Shown piece after piece: positions 23,932 through 35,407 of a DNA stretch of 64,000 nt. Below the pieces are notes generated by a model. It was not told where the DNA came from and ran no database searches. It worked only from the letters and a program-made list of their open reading frames with translations. The stretch lies in assembly GCA_020740775.1 (NCBI GenBank), contig JAHEWK010000016.1, positions 1,240,001 through 1,304,000 of the forward strand. Direction: 5' to 3'. A program made the position numbers and the translations under genes. This DNA comes from Ilyonectria destructans. Taxonomy: Eukaryota > Ascomycota > Sordariomycetes > Hypocreales > Nectriaceae. The first letter of the stretch is position 1, and each line of letters starts with the position of its first letter.

Positions 23932-26318
23932 ATGGATGACGACCAACTGCCCGCGAGGCACCGGAACCGGGCCACAGCAGCTTGCACAGCGTGTCGAAAA
24001 GGTCGCATTCGAGTGAGTTGTGGCAGTGCATGAGAGTAAATTGCCCACTGACTGTTTTCATCTGCGCAGTGCAATTTTGACTTGGACAACAAAACTTGCT
24101 CCCACTGCCAGCAAAGCGACATCGAATGTGTCTTTGACGACAAGGATGGTCGTAAAAGGTAGCTGGTAGTTCCATTGAACCGAGGTTCACAATGCTTACC
24201 GTACACAGCCGTGCCACGGCAAGGCATGTAGCGGAGGTTCTATCGCAACGGATCGAATACCTGGAGGACCTTCTAAGGAGCCCTGCACAAAGCGATATCG
24301 AACGCGCTGCAGCGGCAAATTTCTCTGCCATCGACATGCTCCCTGTGCCGAGCGAATCTCCACCCGCCTATGACGACTGCCTAGATGATACTGAAGCAAT
24401 GGAGGCCCTGAAATCATGCGTTGGTGATGATACGGATCTCTTTGAAGCCGAGCCTGTTTCCTCAGTTGCTCAGAAGCTGGTCCCCTCTCCAATTCGTTTC
24501 GACCTGTCTTCCGGCCGAGTCCGTTGCTTTGGCCCTACAACCAACATGGCAATCATGTCTAAAGCTAGTTTCCACAACCGCCCGAACTGCAGTAAACCAC
24601 ATTGGCCGATATTTCTTCTGGTGCGGGATCTTTCTCCCGAGACCAACCGGTACCTCCTGGACCTCTTTTGGACACATCACAACTCTATCATCCACCTGGT
24701 CCATCTGGATGCATTCTATGAGGATCAAGAGGAGGGTAGGTCAGATCACTACTCGACCTTCTTGCATCTCACGATGCTTGCAACTGGGTTTCGATACGCG
24801 GACAAGAACAGACCAGATATTCAGGAGTTTAACACATCACGTTACAGGTCTTCGACCTTACATCAAAAGGCCAAGGCCATGGCCAAGTTGGAGCTAGACC
24901 AGTCCAAAGGGATCCCAACAATACAAGGTCTCTTGCTACTCGGAAGTCTGGATTTTGTTAGTGGCGATGACGAAACTGGCTGGCTACACACAGGTTCAGC
25001 CTCCCCTTCTCCTCCGGTTTGTTCCTATACTCATGCTTTTAGGGCTCGCGTTTCGCATTGTATTCGATGTCGGCTTGCACATTGATCCGGATTTACTGCA
25101 TTTCACGGAACGAGAAACCCAGATCCGCCACATGGTTCTTTGGGCAAGTCTTATCACTGATAAGTAAGTGCGGCGGTCTTATGCCACTGATTTTTCAAAT
25201 CACTGAACTGACGGTGTAGGTTTTGGTCTATGTACCTGGGACGGCCCATCACACTAAAAACAATTGATATAGCGCCCAGTTGTTTGTCTTTTGACTTCGA
25301 TCGCCTGCTGTCCTGCCGTTCTGTCGCTCACGAGAAAAAGATCGGCACGCGAATATACGAGGCCCTTTTGCGATTGATGGAACTCGCCATTCCCTTGTGC
25401 GAGAATCGATTTCTACCTTCTTCAAATTCTACAGAGGCATACCTGAAGATGGCCGCGATGGAACAAGCGTTGAAGCGGTGGTATTCAGGACTTGAAGCGG
25501 ACCTGCGCTGGCCGTCAGAGAACCAAGTTGTAATGCCTGCATCTTATTTCTTGCTACAGTAAGTTATCATGTTCACTATTGAATGAGATGCATGAACTAA
25601 TACACGATGTGAAAATAGTACTCAGTACCACGCGGCCCTCATTCTGCTTCACAGGGCGCTTATTCAATACGGGGACTCACCCCAGGATGAAGATGACGAC
25701 TCCATCCCCGAGAGGGACGGGTCATTCAAGCACCTTACAACACTCTCTCGATCCGTCTGCACACAGAGTGCCAAGCGCATTGCCCTGATATTCGAGCAAT
25801 ATCGTATCAGATTTAATATTGCCCAGGTCTTCGAGACTGGGTTGCAACACGCGGGTACCGCGGCAACTGCATTAATGGGAGAGATTGCTATGTTGGAAAG
25901 AGAAAGACATGGTGCAGTGGTTGAAACTAAGGAGGCTCTGGTCTCGAGATTGGAATCACTCAGATTGACTCTCAGTTTGATGTCAAGGAATTACCAACCT
26001 GCGATTCTCATGACCAGAATTGTTGACCAATTTATACGTCAGATCGAGCCAAGGCCCAGAGGAACTGAGAAGAGAAGCCTGCAAACTGACACCCCAGAAG
26101 GCGAGACAAGTAGACGCTTGGATCGACGCAAGAGACCTAGGCTCGCCACTCAGTCAGCTTATCCTCAGGACACACGGTCTCGGAATTCCAGAGTGCTACC
26201 ACCGCTCCCTTCAGACTTTTTAGGCGCTTTGAGGGCTGAAGATGAGGAAATGCAAGAATTCAACGAGTATCCAGAGTATTCGGTTCTGTTTAATTCTCAT
26301 CTCGAACTTAACATGTAA
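23932..26318 (+). CDS. Zn2Cys6 fungal transcription factor
   Basis: 704-residue binuclear zinc-cluster regulator, nuclear. The six exons are 23932-24012, 24070-24158, 24209-24993, 25043-25163, 25220-25558 and 25619-26318, all in phase. The DNA-binding cluster is CTACRKGRIRC, an intron, then CNFDLDNKTCSHCQQSDIEC, giving Cys spacing 2-6-8-2-6. A short coiled linker (EVLSQRIEYLEDLL) follows. The middle region has the fungal-specific transcription factor domain (HHNSIIHLVHLDAFY, LLLLGSLDFVSGDDETGWLHTG, LAFRIVFDVGLHIDPD). The C-terminus is charged. It lies 1.9 kb from the SDR and 3 kb from the FAD monooxygenase, on the opposite strand, so it may be their pathway regulator; this is inference. Confidence 0.93.
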
Positions 26319-26778
26319 TAGTGCATTTCTGTCAAGGTTGAATCCAGAACGAGAAGCATATCAGCGCCGAGTGAATTTGGTACAATTATGTTGAATTCTG
26401 CTTCATTATTATTCTCATAATGTAACACATTGAAGATAGATCTGATGCATGCAAGTAGCTATAGGTGTGTGGGCGAATAGCAGTACCCTCTTTATACTCA
26501 AAATCAACATGATTTGCAGTACTCACAACGCTATGCTGGATATCGATGTGAACAAGACGTTTTCCGAGATTGAGTTTGAAGTATCCTCCCATAAGGAATT
26601 TGTCATTCTCGTGTCTAAGAGCCAACTAGCAGAGAATCGATCGGGGGTTCCGATCGTTAGTAATGAAACTTTTCAAGAGGATCGGGAATTCGCATCCTAG
26701 TCTGAGTGTAAAGATAAGTAATCTCCTTATATCTTTCGCATCAAATATGATGGTAGTCTGTACATATTCAAATCTTAA
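26319..26778. other. AT-rich intergenic region
   Basis: No gene. A degenerate copy of the MITE end (GTGTGGGCGAATAGCAGTAC) appears near 26466-26487. Confidence 0.45.
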
Positions 26779-27298
26779 GAGTATTGCTATTCGCACACGT
26801 TCAACATGCTAATCGCACACTTAAGTATTTCTTTTTTTAGCTTTACTCAATATCATCAGATAGATTAAAGCCATATAGTATTCTCAAACAGTAGAGACAA
26901 AGAGTAAGTGCTACACCCAGCACCAGTAGATACAGTAGCTGAACAATAAGGTTGTTGCATACTGGTCTTTACCTTAAGCTTCAATTCAACCCTGCTGCTG
27001 TCTGCGGTCAGCACACTTAAGTATATAGGCCAATTTCATTAAGAAGTCTTAATAAGATACCTATTAGTAAGTTTAACCTAAGGAAAATAAATAAGCTTTA
27101 TTCTAAGTATTTATTCTCTAAGTTCTGGTGTTTAAATTTTATCTTTTAATTTATTTTTGGGTAGAAACTGGAACTTTTTCAGAATAAGATACTTTGAGGT
27201 GGTCGTACGGGCCAGGTATATTACCTTATGCTAAATTAGGTACGAAATTTGTACTTGTATGCGATTATCATTTTGAACGTGTGTGAATAGCAATACTA
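26779..27298. mobile_element. MITE copy 1 (non-coding, 520 bp)
   Basis: The left end starts GAGTATTGCTATTCGCACAC and the right end is its inverted, slightly diverged partner; the inverted similarity runs for about 45 bp. The element is flanked by the same 8-bp AATCTTAA at 26771-26778 and 27299-27306, a target-site duplication. The interior is AT-rich and has no transposase frame. An 8-bp duplication suggests mobilisation by a hAT-like transposase, an inference. A second copy with the same ends is at 40059-40360. Confidence 0.85.
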
Positions 27299-27306
27299 AA
27301 TCTTAA

Positions 27307-27675
27307 AGAGCAAGTCTTCAGCAAGGAAGAAATACGATCAGGCTACGATTGACTCCAGAGGAGTGAAGGTTAAAAGGGGCGTGCCAATCTATGGGAGAGG
27401 TTTTCGCTTGGACGATTATATTTAGATATTTTTACAATCTATGAAGATTCTAAAATCTACAATGATTTCAAGTCAGTGCCGTCCATGGAACATAGTGGGA
27501 GCCGTCATACTTGATGCTTGCGCATAGTTCAAAGTGGGGACACAAAGGCATCTAAAAATTGAATTATAATGTTTTTCGTCTGTTTAAAACGAAGAAATGT
27601 CTTCAAACCAACCCCTGCTTCTAAATATTTACCACCCGTTGCCCAGTCTAATGTCGTTCATTCCAACCCCTGATA
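27307..27675. other. Intergenic region
   Basis: 3' flank of the DUF3433 gene; no gene seen. Confidence 0.5.
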
Positions 27676-29900
27676 TTACACGGCTTCTTCATCGGTACCA
27701 TTATCCGCCTGCGTTGTAGTCGTATAGCCCGTGCTCGCAAAGTTAGAGGTGACATTGTGCTCCATCCCATCAACTATTTTGAATCGCTTTGCCCCAGCAA
27801 TTGTGTGACTCACTTCATTAGCTTGTTCCTCCTGTTCGCAAGATAGGTGGGGCTTCTCTCTGCGAAGTCTTCGGCGAAGTGACATTGGCTTTCCTGGACC
27901 GTCCTTCGAACTTCTGAGGCCAATTGTCGACAATCCATTCGGGTCAGAATCGATTTCGTGTAGATCGAAATGATACGTCAGATCTGTGAGCCGTAGTTTA
28001 GCCTCCATATGCCATTTCTCACTGCCGGGACCTTCGACGGAGAGATCGAAAGGATTGCCCCGAAGCAATCCCTTTTCGTTTTCGTCGATGTCGTCCGCCT
28101 GAAGAATGTTGCTCTGGCATGTCCAGGAGATGAGATCGGCGATGGAGATATAGTCTCGCGGGAGATGCCTAGAATATCCCGACTCCAACCCTTCAAAAGG
28201 TATCAATGGTACCAATATTGCCATCCATGTGATTATAGCAATGCTAAGGGGAACAGAGAACAGGACTGAACTTTCGTCGCCATCAACCTGAATCGTGGTG
28301 CTTGCGCCGACGATGATTGGAAGAGCACGATGTATAATCGCTAACAGAGATGACCTCGCAACCTTCCAGTGCTTCCTCGTCATGGCTTCGTAAATGCCTA
28401 TTATTTGGTGACAACTTGTGTAGTCCAGGAGCAAGGTTTCATCTGCTTTCCCGCCGTTGTGCAGGTGGACAAATGGTTCAGTAGTTGCTGCGAAGAGTTT
28501 CATATTCTCCCAAAACTCCAGGTAAAAAACCGCAATGGTTGTCAGGACGAACCCGAAAATGAACTGCGCAATGTCGCTTGAGACAGGAGGTTTGATCTCG
28601 TACCCCGAGTCCTTTCTGCCGAAGACAAACACAGCAATATAGCCAGCCACGAATAAAATAGCACCGACTGTATACAGGATGATTGCTGGTGTCTGTGTAA
28701 TACTGGGCACGGAGTTGTAGCGAAGCTTATCTAGCTTCTCAGTTGATACTTCGATTCGGTCAGCCTTTCTTCTACTTTAATTGTTTGGTCACGTACATTC
28801 AAGACAACTATCTCCTCCTTCTGTTGTGGAGCTTTGCGTATCTACAAAACGGTCAGCGTGTTAGAGGGGTTGATTGCGACTCTAGCAAAAGCTTACCTGT
28901 GGGAACTTCGCCGAATCCGTACCACAAAGCATTTCCACCACGACGCCAATATCCCAATCTCAGCTTCAAGCTTCCAAGAATATCGACCATCGAGTTTCTG
29001 TCGGCAATGCAGCTACCTTCGAACTTGTTGAGAAAGTTGGAATGACGAAATAAGGCAAGGTGATCGGCGATGGTTACAATATCCCATCCCTCGCGCAACC
29101 CAGTTGCCTGGTGGCAGTATAGATAGATGATGACAGCCACAATGTATGCCTCTATGAGTATGTACACGACGGAGACGACATAGAGCGCCCAGTGGGTGAC
29201 CTCGGCCGTGTCGCTACCATCCATGCTGAGCAAAGAGGCCTTTAACCCTTGAACGCAGTAAGACAGGAATCTGTAGAAATGAGAGACGGCCAGCAGCCAG
29301 TTTCGAGTAGTCAGAGCATCCGAGACGTCCTGGAGGGGGATAAATCTCTGAAATATTGTATCTTTTGCGAAATCACCTTCGGGCTTCGCAGAGCGCATGA
29401 AAGGCGTGATCCTGGAGAAGGTCATGATAATAGCCTCTAGACTTGAGGAAGTAGCTGTTCCGATGATGATAGGTAGGAATTGGATGACGAAGTAGGCCCA
29501 TCCGTTTTCGAGATGAAACGACTCCTTGAAGTATATTATAATCAACAGGCCAATGACTACGCCATTAAAACATAACGTGCAAATCAAGAACCACAGGCGG
29601 AGAACCATGGGCCTAAACTGAAGGTTGTCGGGGCCAATGTGTGGTTGCAGGAGTCGAGAGCTGTCTGCGCCGTGTTAGCAAAAAACAATAACACTACTAT
29701 AATTAGAATCATAACGGCTCACTCTCATCCTCCTCCTCAGGAGCAGCATTTGTTGCTCTACTATGCGTGGCAGTTGAGCGCCTAGTATCGTCGCTGTTGT
29801 GGAAGGCGGGATTTGGCGAAGGGCGAGCCAGAGAGGCCGCTGGGTTGGTTGCCGCGCCATGGCTTGGTGGGTTGTTAGTTTGAAAGAGGGTCATGTCCAT
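27676..29900 (-). CDS. DUF3433-domain multi-pass membrane protein
   Basis: 681-residue fungal integral membrane protein of unknown function. The four exons are 29900-29723, 29664-28897, 28841-28797 and 28730-27676; all junctions keep phase, including a 45-bp third exon. A proline/alanine/serine-rich cytosolic N-terminus is followed by two repeats of the DUF3433 type. The first is around RPMVLRLWFLICTL with FFVIQFLPIIIGT-like helices. The second is around YTVGAILFVAGYIAVFVFG and QFIFGFVLTTIAVFYLEFW. Between the helices come DYTSCHQIIGIYEAMTRKHW and similar loops. The C-terminal tail is hydrophilic. Such two-repeat proteins are common and lineage-expanded in filamentous fungi. No catalytic motif is seen. 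Confidence 0.88.
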
Positions 29901-32458
29901 TTTTTCTGTAGACCATCGAAAAGTTCAGGTATAGTCAGGTCTGGAGCTGGCAAATTTATTGTCGTAAACACTCAGTGCACATGGGCAGGCAGCCTGTTTT
30001 AATAACAGGACCGAGGCTGTATCGTAGCCAAGACAAGCCCACGGAGTGCCCGAAATCTTACATCATAGTTGTTCAGCTCCATATCTATTTTGAACTTCTA
30101 AAACAGCCACGGGCGGATTTACGGCGCGGGCCAAGGCATGTTGGCGCCAGCCCGGCTTTTGTGGCCAGCCTGATGATGAAGTCCCTACTATGCAACCCGC
30201 TCCAGTCCAGAGCGCTATATGCTGCATGTAGCGCCATCGGGCTTGAATACGAGGAAAAGGATTGAGAACCCTGGCACACTTTCACGGATTTGGGGGCAGT
30301 CTGAAAGCAGGCTCAGAGTAGAACGCTCAGTCGCAACGAGATTACGCAACCGTCTCAAAACACTGTGTTTGCCACCTGTAAACCCCTGCATCCACCACCA
30401 GCGAGAAAGTGCATAATCTCAGCCTGATTTTCTACTTTACTCCACTCCGACTCCGCGATGGCGACCACGACGGGAGTGCTATCTCCCGAAAGCCTCTGAA
30501 AAGAAATGTGCATTGCCAGCTTCCATCCTCCGTCCGAGCCTCAACCTGAGCTGCCCAGAGTCACTCTTGCACCTTCCAATTCTAGGGCTTGATATTTTTG
30601 AAAAGAAGGTCCCAGGATGGAATGATTCCCTAAATTTAGCCCGTCAATACTAGAGTCTACCATATTAAGCTAAAGTTGACTAGTGATAGGCAGAATTGCA
30701 CATCTTGTGTAGAGGCGGCCGCCGCCGCGTCAACTCCGACCAAAGTGCAAACTATCCTAAATTTAACCTGGACTTCAGCTTTTGTTTCAGTTCTCAAGGC
30801 TCGGAATAAGTTGCCGGTGGCGTTGTGCCTCTTGTCTCTGCCGCAGTACAAGGCTCTACCCCTGGTCAAATCAGCGGTACGAGGAGAGAGGGCTTCAAGC
30901 CCTCAAATGTCTCACCGCATACCCTGCATACAGGGGAGAAGCTTAAGAATATCTGGCGGTCAGATTTGGGGGCGAAATTACGGCTCAGCCGCTGAGGAGG
31001 GGATGTTTACGCGTATCAATGCCACCATGCAACGCTGCTCTTCTACCATAGAATCTGCAAGGCACCCGACGTTGACAATCATACGTCGACATTCCATTCC
31101 CTAGGTAGTGGTCCCCCTTGTGGGATTTTCTTCACCATAGACCCTTGCATTTAGGCGTGATGCTGCCCTCATGCCACCAAATGTTCCAAACTGCGATGAC
31201 CTGGCTTGGCCGGGCGAACTGGGATTGAGTCGGGAGTCACAGAATACTAATTTCGCCTTATATCCAACTTCAAAGTATGGTGCGGCCCTTTTGAAGTGGC
31301 AAAAAGTGGAATCTCTTTCCAGTAGCTCACGTCTGCCTTAATTCGAGCCCCTGAAGATGTCTTCCCGAAGTTGCCGCCCGAAGGCCCAAACCATGGAAGT
31401 TCCTTCTCGGCGCCCGCATCCAACATAAATACTATCAGCATCGCCATGACTTAAAGGATTACCTCAGGCATAGTCACAGCACCATCAACGATGACTTGCT
31501 TACTGAAGCACTTGAGTCCGGCATCCATCACCGGCATTTGGGCCGGGCCCTCAATGAATGACGCAAACCCCGATTGTCAGCGAAGCTGGTATGCGACGAG
31601 CCTTGCTCTCTACATTGAACATGGATGAGGTAATTGGGAGCGTGCGTGGTGTGAAGCAGCTAATATAATAGCTTTTTATTTATTTAATTTATTAGTATTT
31701 AGAGTAATAATTCGGCGAATATGCGCTGTTAACATGGCGAGGGTTAGTTTGTTGGATGATTCAGTCTCTAGTGAGTCACCGACTGAAGAGGCTGTTGAAG
31801 GTCTGTCTTCTGTTCACAGCCCCCGGATCAGTATCTGTAGCTCGCGATCTCCCCACTTCTTTCCGTCAAGGGATTGTAGCCCGTATTAGATCTCCCAATG
31901 CGAGAGTTTGGCTTGTTACCTCTACGCTGAATAAAGCGAGGTGCATGCGGTGACCATAGGTTTCAAGAGACACGCGATGAGTTCCTGGGGCAGTTCACTC
32001 TTCGTATTCGGCAGGTGTTACAATCTCTGAGTATCAACACAAATCAACGTGACTATGCACTGCCCCCGAATGGTTGGATAAGGTGTATCGCTGTCGCGTT
32101 AAGTCTCAGTGGATCCATCCAATCATCGGGTAGAAAGGGATTGTTGTCGCTTTTGAAGATATTATCGGTAGATGCTGGACGTAAATGAGAAGTAAAGTCG
32201 GTGCAGCGATTTACCCGAGTGGTGGATTTCTCGGCCATGGAGTCATTTACCATCTAAATCGGCCTTGAGTCTGTCCGAATGAGGTCCTAAACCAATCATG
32301 TCGAGGCTTACGGGATGATCGCAGTCTCGGAACTTGGGTGATCCTGCCCACCTCATTGGCCGCCGGTCAAACATCATCGCCTACCAGGTCGGGTGCCCTG
32401 TCAGTTGGCCAGGTATTTATCGAATGTCAGCTGAAAAATAATTCTAAGCATATTAAGC
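29901..32458. other. Long intergenic region
   Basis: About 2.5 kb with no recognised gene. A frame at 30676-31104 is open for 142 codons but shows no domain, splice context or codon pattern that supports it. The stretch around 31660-31710 is very AT-rich. Confidence 0.45.
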
Positions 32459-32707
32459 ATGTTAGGAAAGTTGGATTACGACGTAAAGTCGGCTCGATTT
32501 CTTGATGGCTCAGTTCCTCCGTCCCCGACCCGGGTTGCATCTGAATGCAGTGTAGGTGTTATGAACTTATATTTAAGATGGGACAGTATCAATAATTTGA
32601 CTGAGTTTCTTTGTCCTTCACCACTCGATATCTTACCCATATTACACAACCGATTCGCCTCTTGCAAGCATTTCCGGACAACAGGCGCTTACTTACGAAC
32701 TCGCAAA

Positions 32708-33347
32708 ATGATCTACGAAGATCTCCACTTAGTTCCCAAATACGCCAGGATTCATGGCTTGGAAATGGGACTGGCCTTTGTCATCCTCTTTCCCCTGGGT
32801 GCATTGTTCATACGGGTTTTGAAGTTCAAGGGAAGCGTCTGGGCTCACGTTGTTTGCCAACTCGTTGGATGGGTTCTCATGCTTGCTGGGTTGGCCACAG
32901 GCATTCGTCTTGGTAAAATCATCGATCAAGTGAGCATACCTGCTCCCTCAGCTTCATCCACGACTGACTAACGTTTTAATCCAGCTCCATAACAACACAC
33001 ATACCATTCTTGGCACCATCACGGTGGTACTGATGATTCTCCAGCCCATCTTTGGGCTCATCCACCATTACCAATATCGCAAGACACAGGATCGGACTTG
33101 GTGGACATACGTCCACATTTGGTATGGGCGTGTTCTAATATTTCTCGGCATCATTACTGGTGGATTGGGTCTCAAGCTGGCCGGAAACACTACATCGGGG
33201 AAGATAGCCTACGGTACTATTGGAGGACTCGTCAGCCTGGCATATATCGGGGCCATTGCATACATGGAACTCAGCTCATTGCGGGCTGATAGGATGAAGG
33301 CATCTGACACAGAAGGAGTTGAGCTTCAAAATGGCTCAAACAACTAG
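32708..33347 (+). CDS. Cytochrome b561-like membrane protein
   Basis: Predicted 194-residue haem-binding transmembrane electron-transfer protein. Exons are 32708-32929 and 32985-33347, in phase. The cytochrome b561/ferric-reductase-like helices are GLAFVILFPLGALFI, VCQLVGWVLMLAGLATG, ILGTITVVLMILQPIFGLIHH, RVLIFLGIITGGLGL and GGLVSLAYIGAIAYM. Candidate haem ligands are the histidines in ARIHG, VWAHV, NTHTI and YVHIW, the spacing expected for two b haems. No DOMON domain is seen in front, unlike many fungal relatives. The frame is open upstream to another ATG at 32459, adding 83 residues without known motifs, so the true start is uncertain. Its role may be plasma-membrane electron export. Confidence 0.8.
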
Positions 33348-33685
33348 GACGCCGGCCTCAAAGTACACGGAGCTTTGGCTGATGCACGATGATGGAAATG
33401 CATGGAGGAAATTGGTAGCAACATTTGAGTTCAGGGAAAATTGCGCACGGTTGATATAAATATAATTGAGCATTGCTGTTCAAGTAACAATGGCAATGCT
33501 CTTTGCGAAGGGTAAAAATGCTGGTCTCTAATACATCCAGGGCTTCTCAAAGCCCTCAAACAATTGCCCAAGCTTCTAATGCAATGCAATGCAACCACCT
33601 AAAACCCCACTGTACAGTCTCCAAGGGAATATGCTAGAACACACTTTCATTTCCTCTCTTAGCTCTATTGAAAGCTAATACAGCC
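33348..33685. other. Short convergent intergenic region
   Basis: 3' flanks of the b561-like gene and the FAD-linked oxidase gene; nothing else seen. Confidence 0.5.
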
Positions 33686-35407
33686 TCAGTTAGAACCGAG
33701 CTTAAATCCACCCCAGTTCAGGCGGCGGAACACTCCAGCGGAGTCGTATGCCTCCCGAACATCCCGAAGCCTCCTGACATTCTCGAGAGGGAAGCCGGGG
33801 AATGGGTCCTGGAATTCTCCGGCGTCGCCCATGTAAATGAATTCCGATGCAAGACCCAAGGCTTGGTTTTCCGAGTGCCAGTAGTCAACAAACGAGCGGG
33901 CCCAGTTCGTCATGCGCAAGTCGTCGGTTGCACTGCCCCAACCAGTTGAGAGTTGCCACACTGTTCACAAATGTTAGCCTTGCACTTCGGATTGTAATAA
34001 TCAAGGCGGGGGGAGTCATAGTGTCTGCTTCCGGTGCGAAATGATGCGGGCGTGGGGAATACTCACGAATGTATGGCTGGTCATCTTCGAGACCCCAAGT
34101 ATTTCCAACCCCGTTGTTCTTTGCAACAGATGCAGCGCTGGCGGGGAGAACATTCATGACAAAGGTGGGATAAAGTCCCTCGACATCACTGATATCTTCC
34201 ACTGCCGCCTTCCATGCCTGATAGATCCGGTACAACTGGTCCCCATCGGGCTTCATGGTCTTGTGGGCGAACTGCACGCTACACTTCAGTTAGTAGGTGC
34301 CCAAAGTATTCAGGAGACATCCTTAAATGTTACTCAACTTACCGAAACATTCGCAGTGGGGACTCAAGCTGGTCATGCCATTCAATTGGAGGCAACACTC
34401 TGTTCACCGTCGCCACCGATGCAATGGCAGAGAAGTTGGCAAAACTCGAGGGAGGGGATTCTGTTCCTTCCTGAACGCCCAATAGCGACGGGGAAATCTT
34501 CCCCGCCGTGATGTTATAGGTGATGCTGATCACTGAACCCGCTGCAATATCGGGGCTTTGGTGGCTGGCTATGTTGGAGGTGGCCTTGATGAAGTCCTCC
34601 ACAGCTGACTCGTTGAACTGCTGGAGGGTCGTGCTGATGAGTGGGATGGGAAGCGCCTTGATTGTGAATTTGGTGACAACTCCAAAGTTGCTGCCGCCAC
34701 CTTTCAAGCCCCAGAATAGTTCGGGGTTCTCGGTCGAATTGGCCACGACCTGGGTTCCATTGCCAAGGACAACGTCGTAGCTTAGGATGTTGTCCATAGT
34801 CATACCGTACTTGTTGATCAGATAGTGGAATCCGCCGATGAGGGAAAGTCCAGGAACACCAATGGTCTTGAGACGGCCGCCAATGCAATACAGGCCGTGC
34901 GGTGCAAGAGCTTCGTAGACATCAACCCACCGTGTTCCGGGGCCGACGTCAACGCTTCCTTTATCGTCGGCCACCGTGATGTCCGCAAGCTCACTCAGAG
35001 CCATCAAGACTCCACCGTCAATGTTGTTCGCTCCTGGGAACTGAAATCTGTGTCAGCATTGTGCCCAAGTCGCTCGGCTTCCCGGGGACTCTTACGTTCA
35101 TGTGTCCTCCTCCTCTAACGGCAAACTGAGAACCGCAAGAGCTGAAAATTGACAACGCGTCTGCGACCTGGTCGGCGTCTTTCGGGAGGAAAATGCATTT
35201 CGGAGATAGGTAGGAGCGGATATCCCAGACGGCCGTTGCCTCGGTGGTATAGTTGGCGGAGTTAGAAGCAAGCACCGAGTTGCCATACTCAGCAGAAAGC
35301 TTGGAACAGGCACAGCTAGCGCCAGTGCTCAGACTGACGGTAGGTAGCTGGTCGGCAGATGCGAAAACAGCGCCTGACAGGGCGGCCAAAAAGATTGCTG
35401 AGAACAT
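33686..35407 (-). CDS. Secreted FAD-linked oxidase (berberine-bridge-enzyme/6-hydroxynicotine oxidase-like)
   Basis: 498-residue flavin oxidoreductase of the FAD_binding_4 family, secreted. The four exons are 35407-35096, 35040-34343, 34278-34067 and 33960-33686, all in phase. A signal peptide (MFSAIFLAALSGAVFASA) comes first. The FAD-binding domain has FAVRGGGHMN (the His in GGH is the usual covalent FAD site), FPGANNIDGGVL, GVPGLSLIGGFHYLINKYG and LFWGLKGGGSNFGVVTKF. The substrate domain follows. The typical C-terminal BBE segment is only weakly visible (GVFRRLNWGGFKLG). Such enzymes oxidise alkaloids, sugars or secondary metabolites and release H2O2. The substrate is unknown. Confidence 0.9.

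Noticed and set aside
30676..31104. 142-codon open frame
   Set aside because: Composition is low-complexity at the start and no motif or splice signal supports it.
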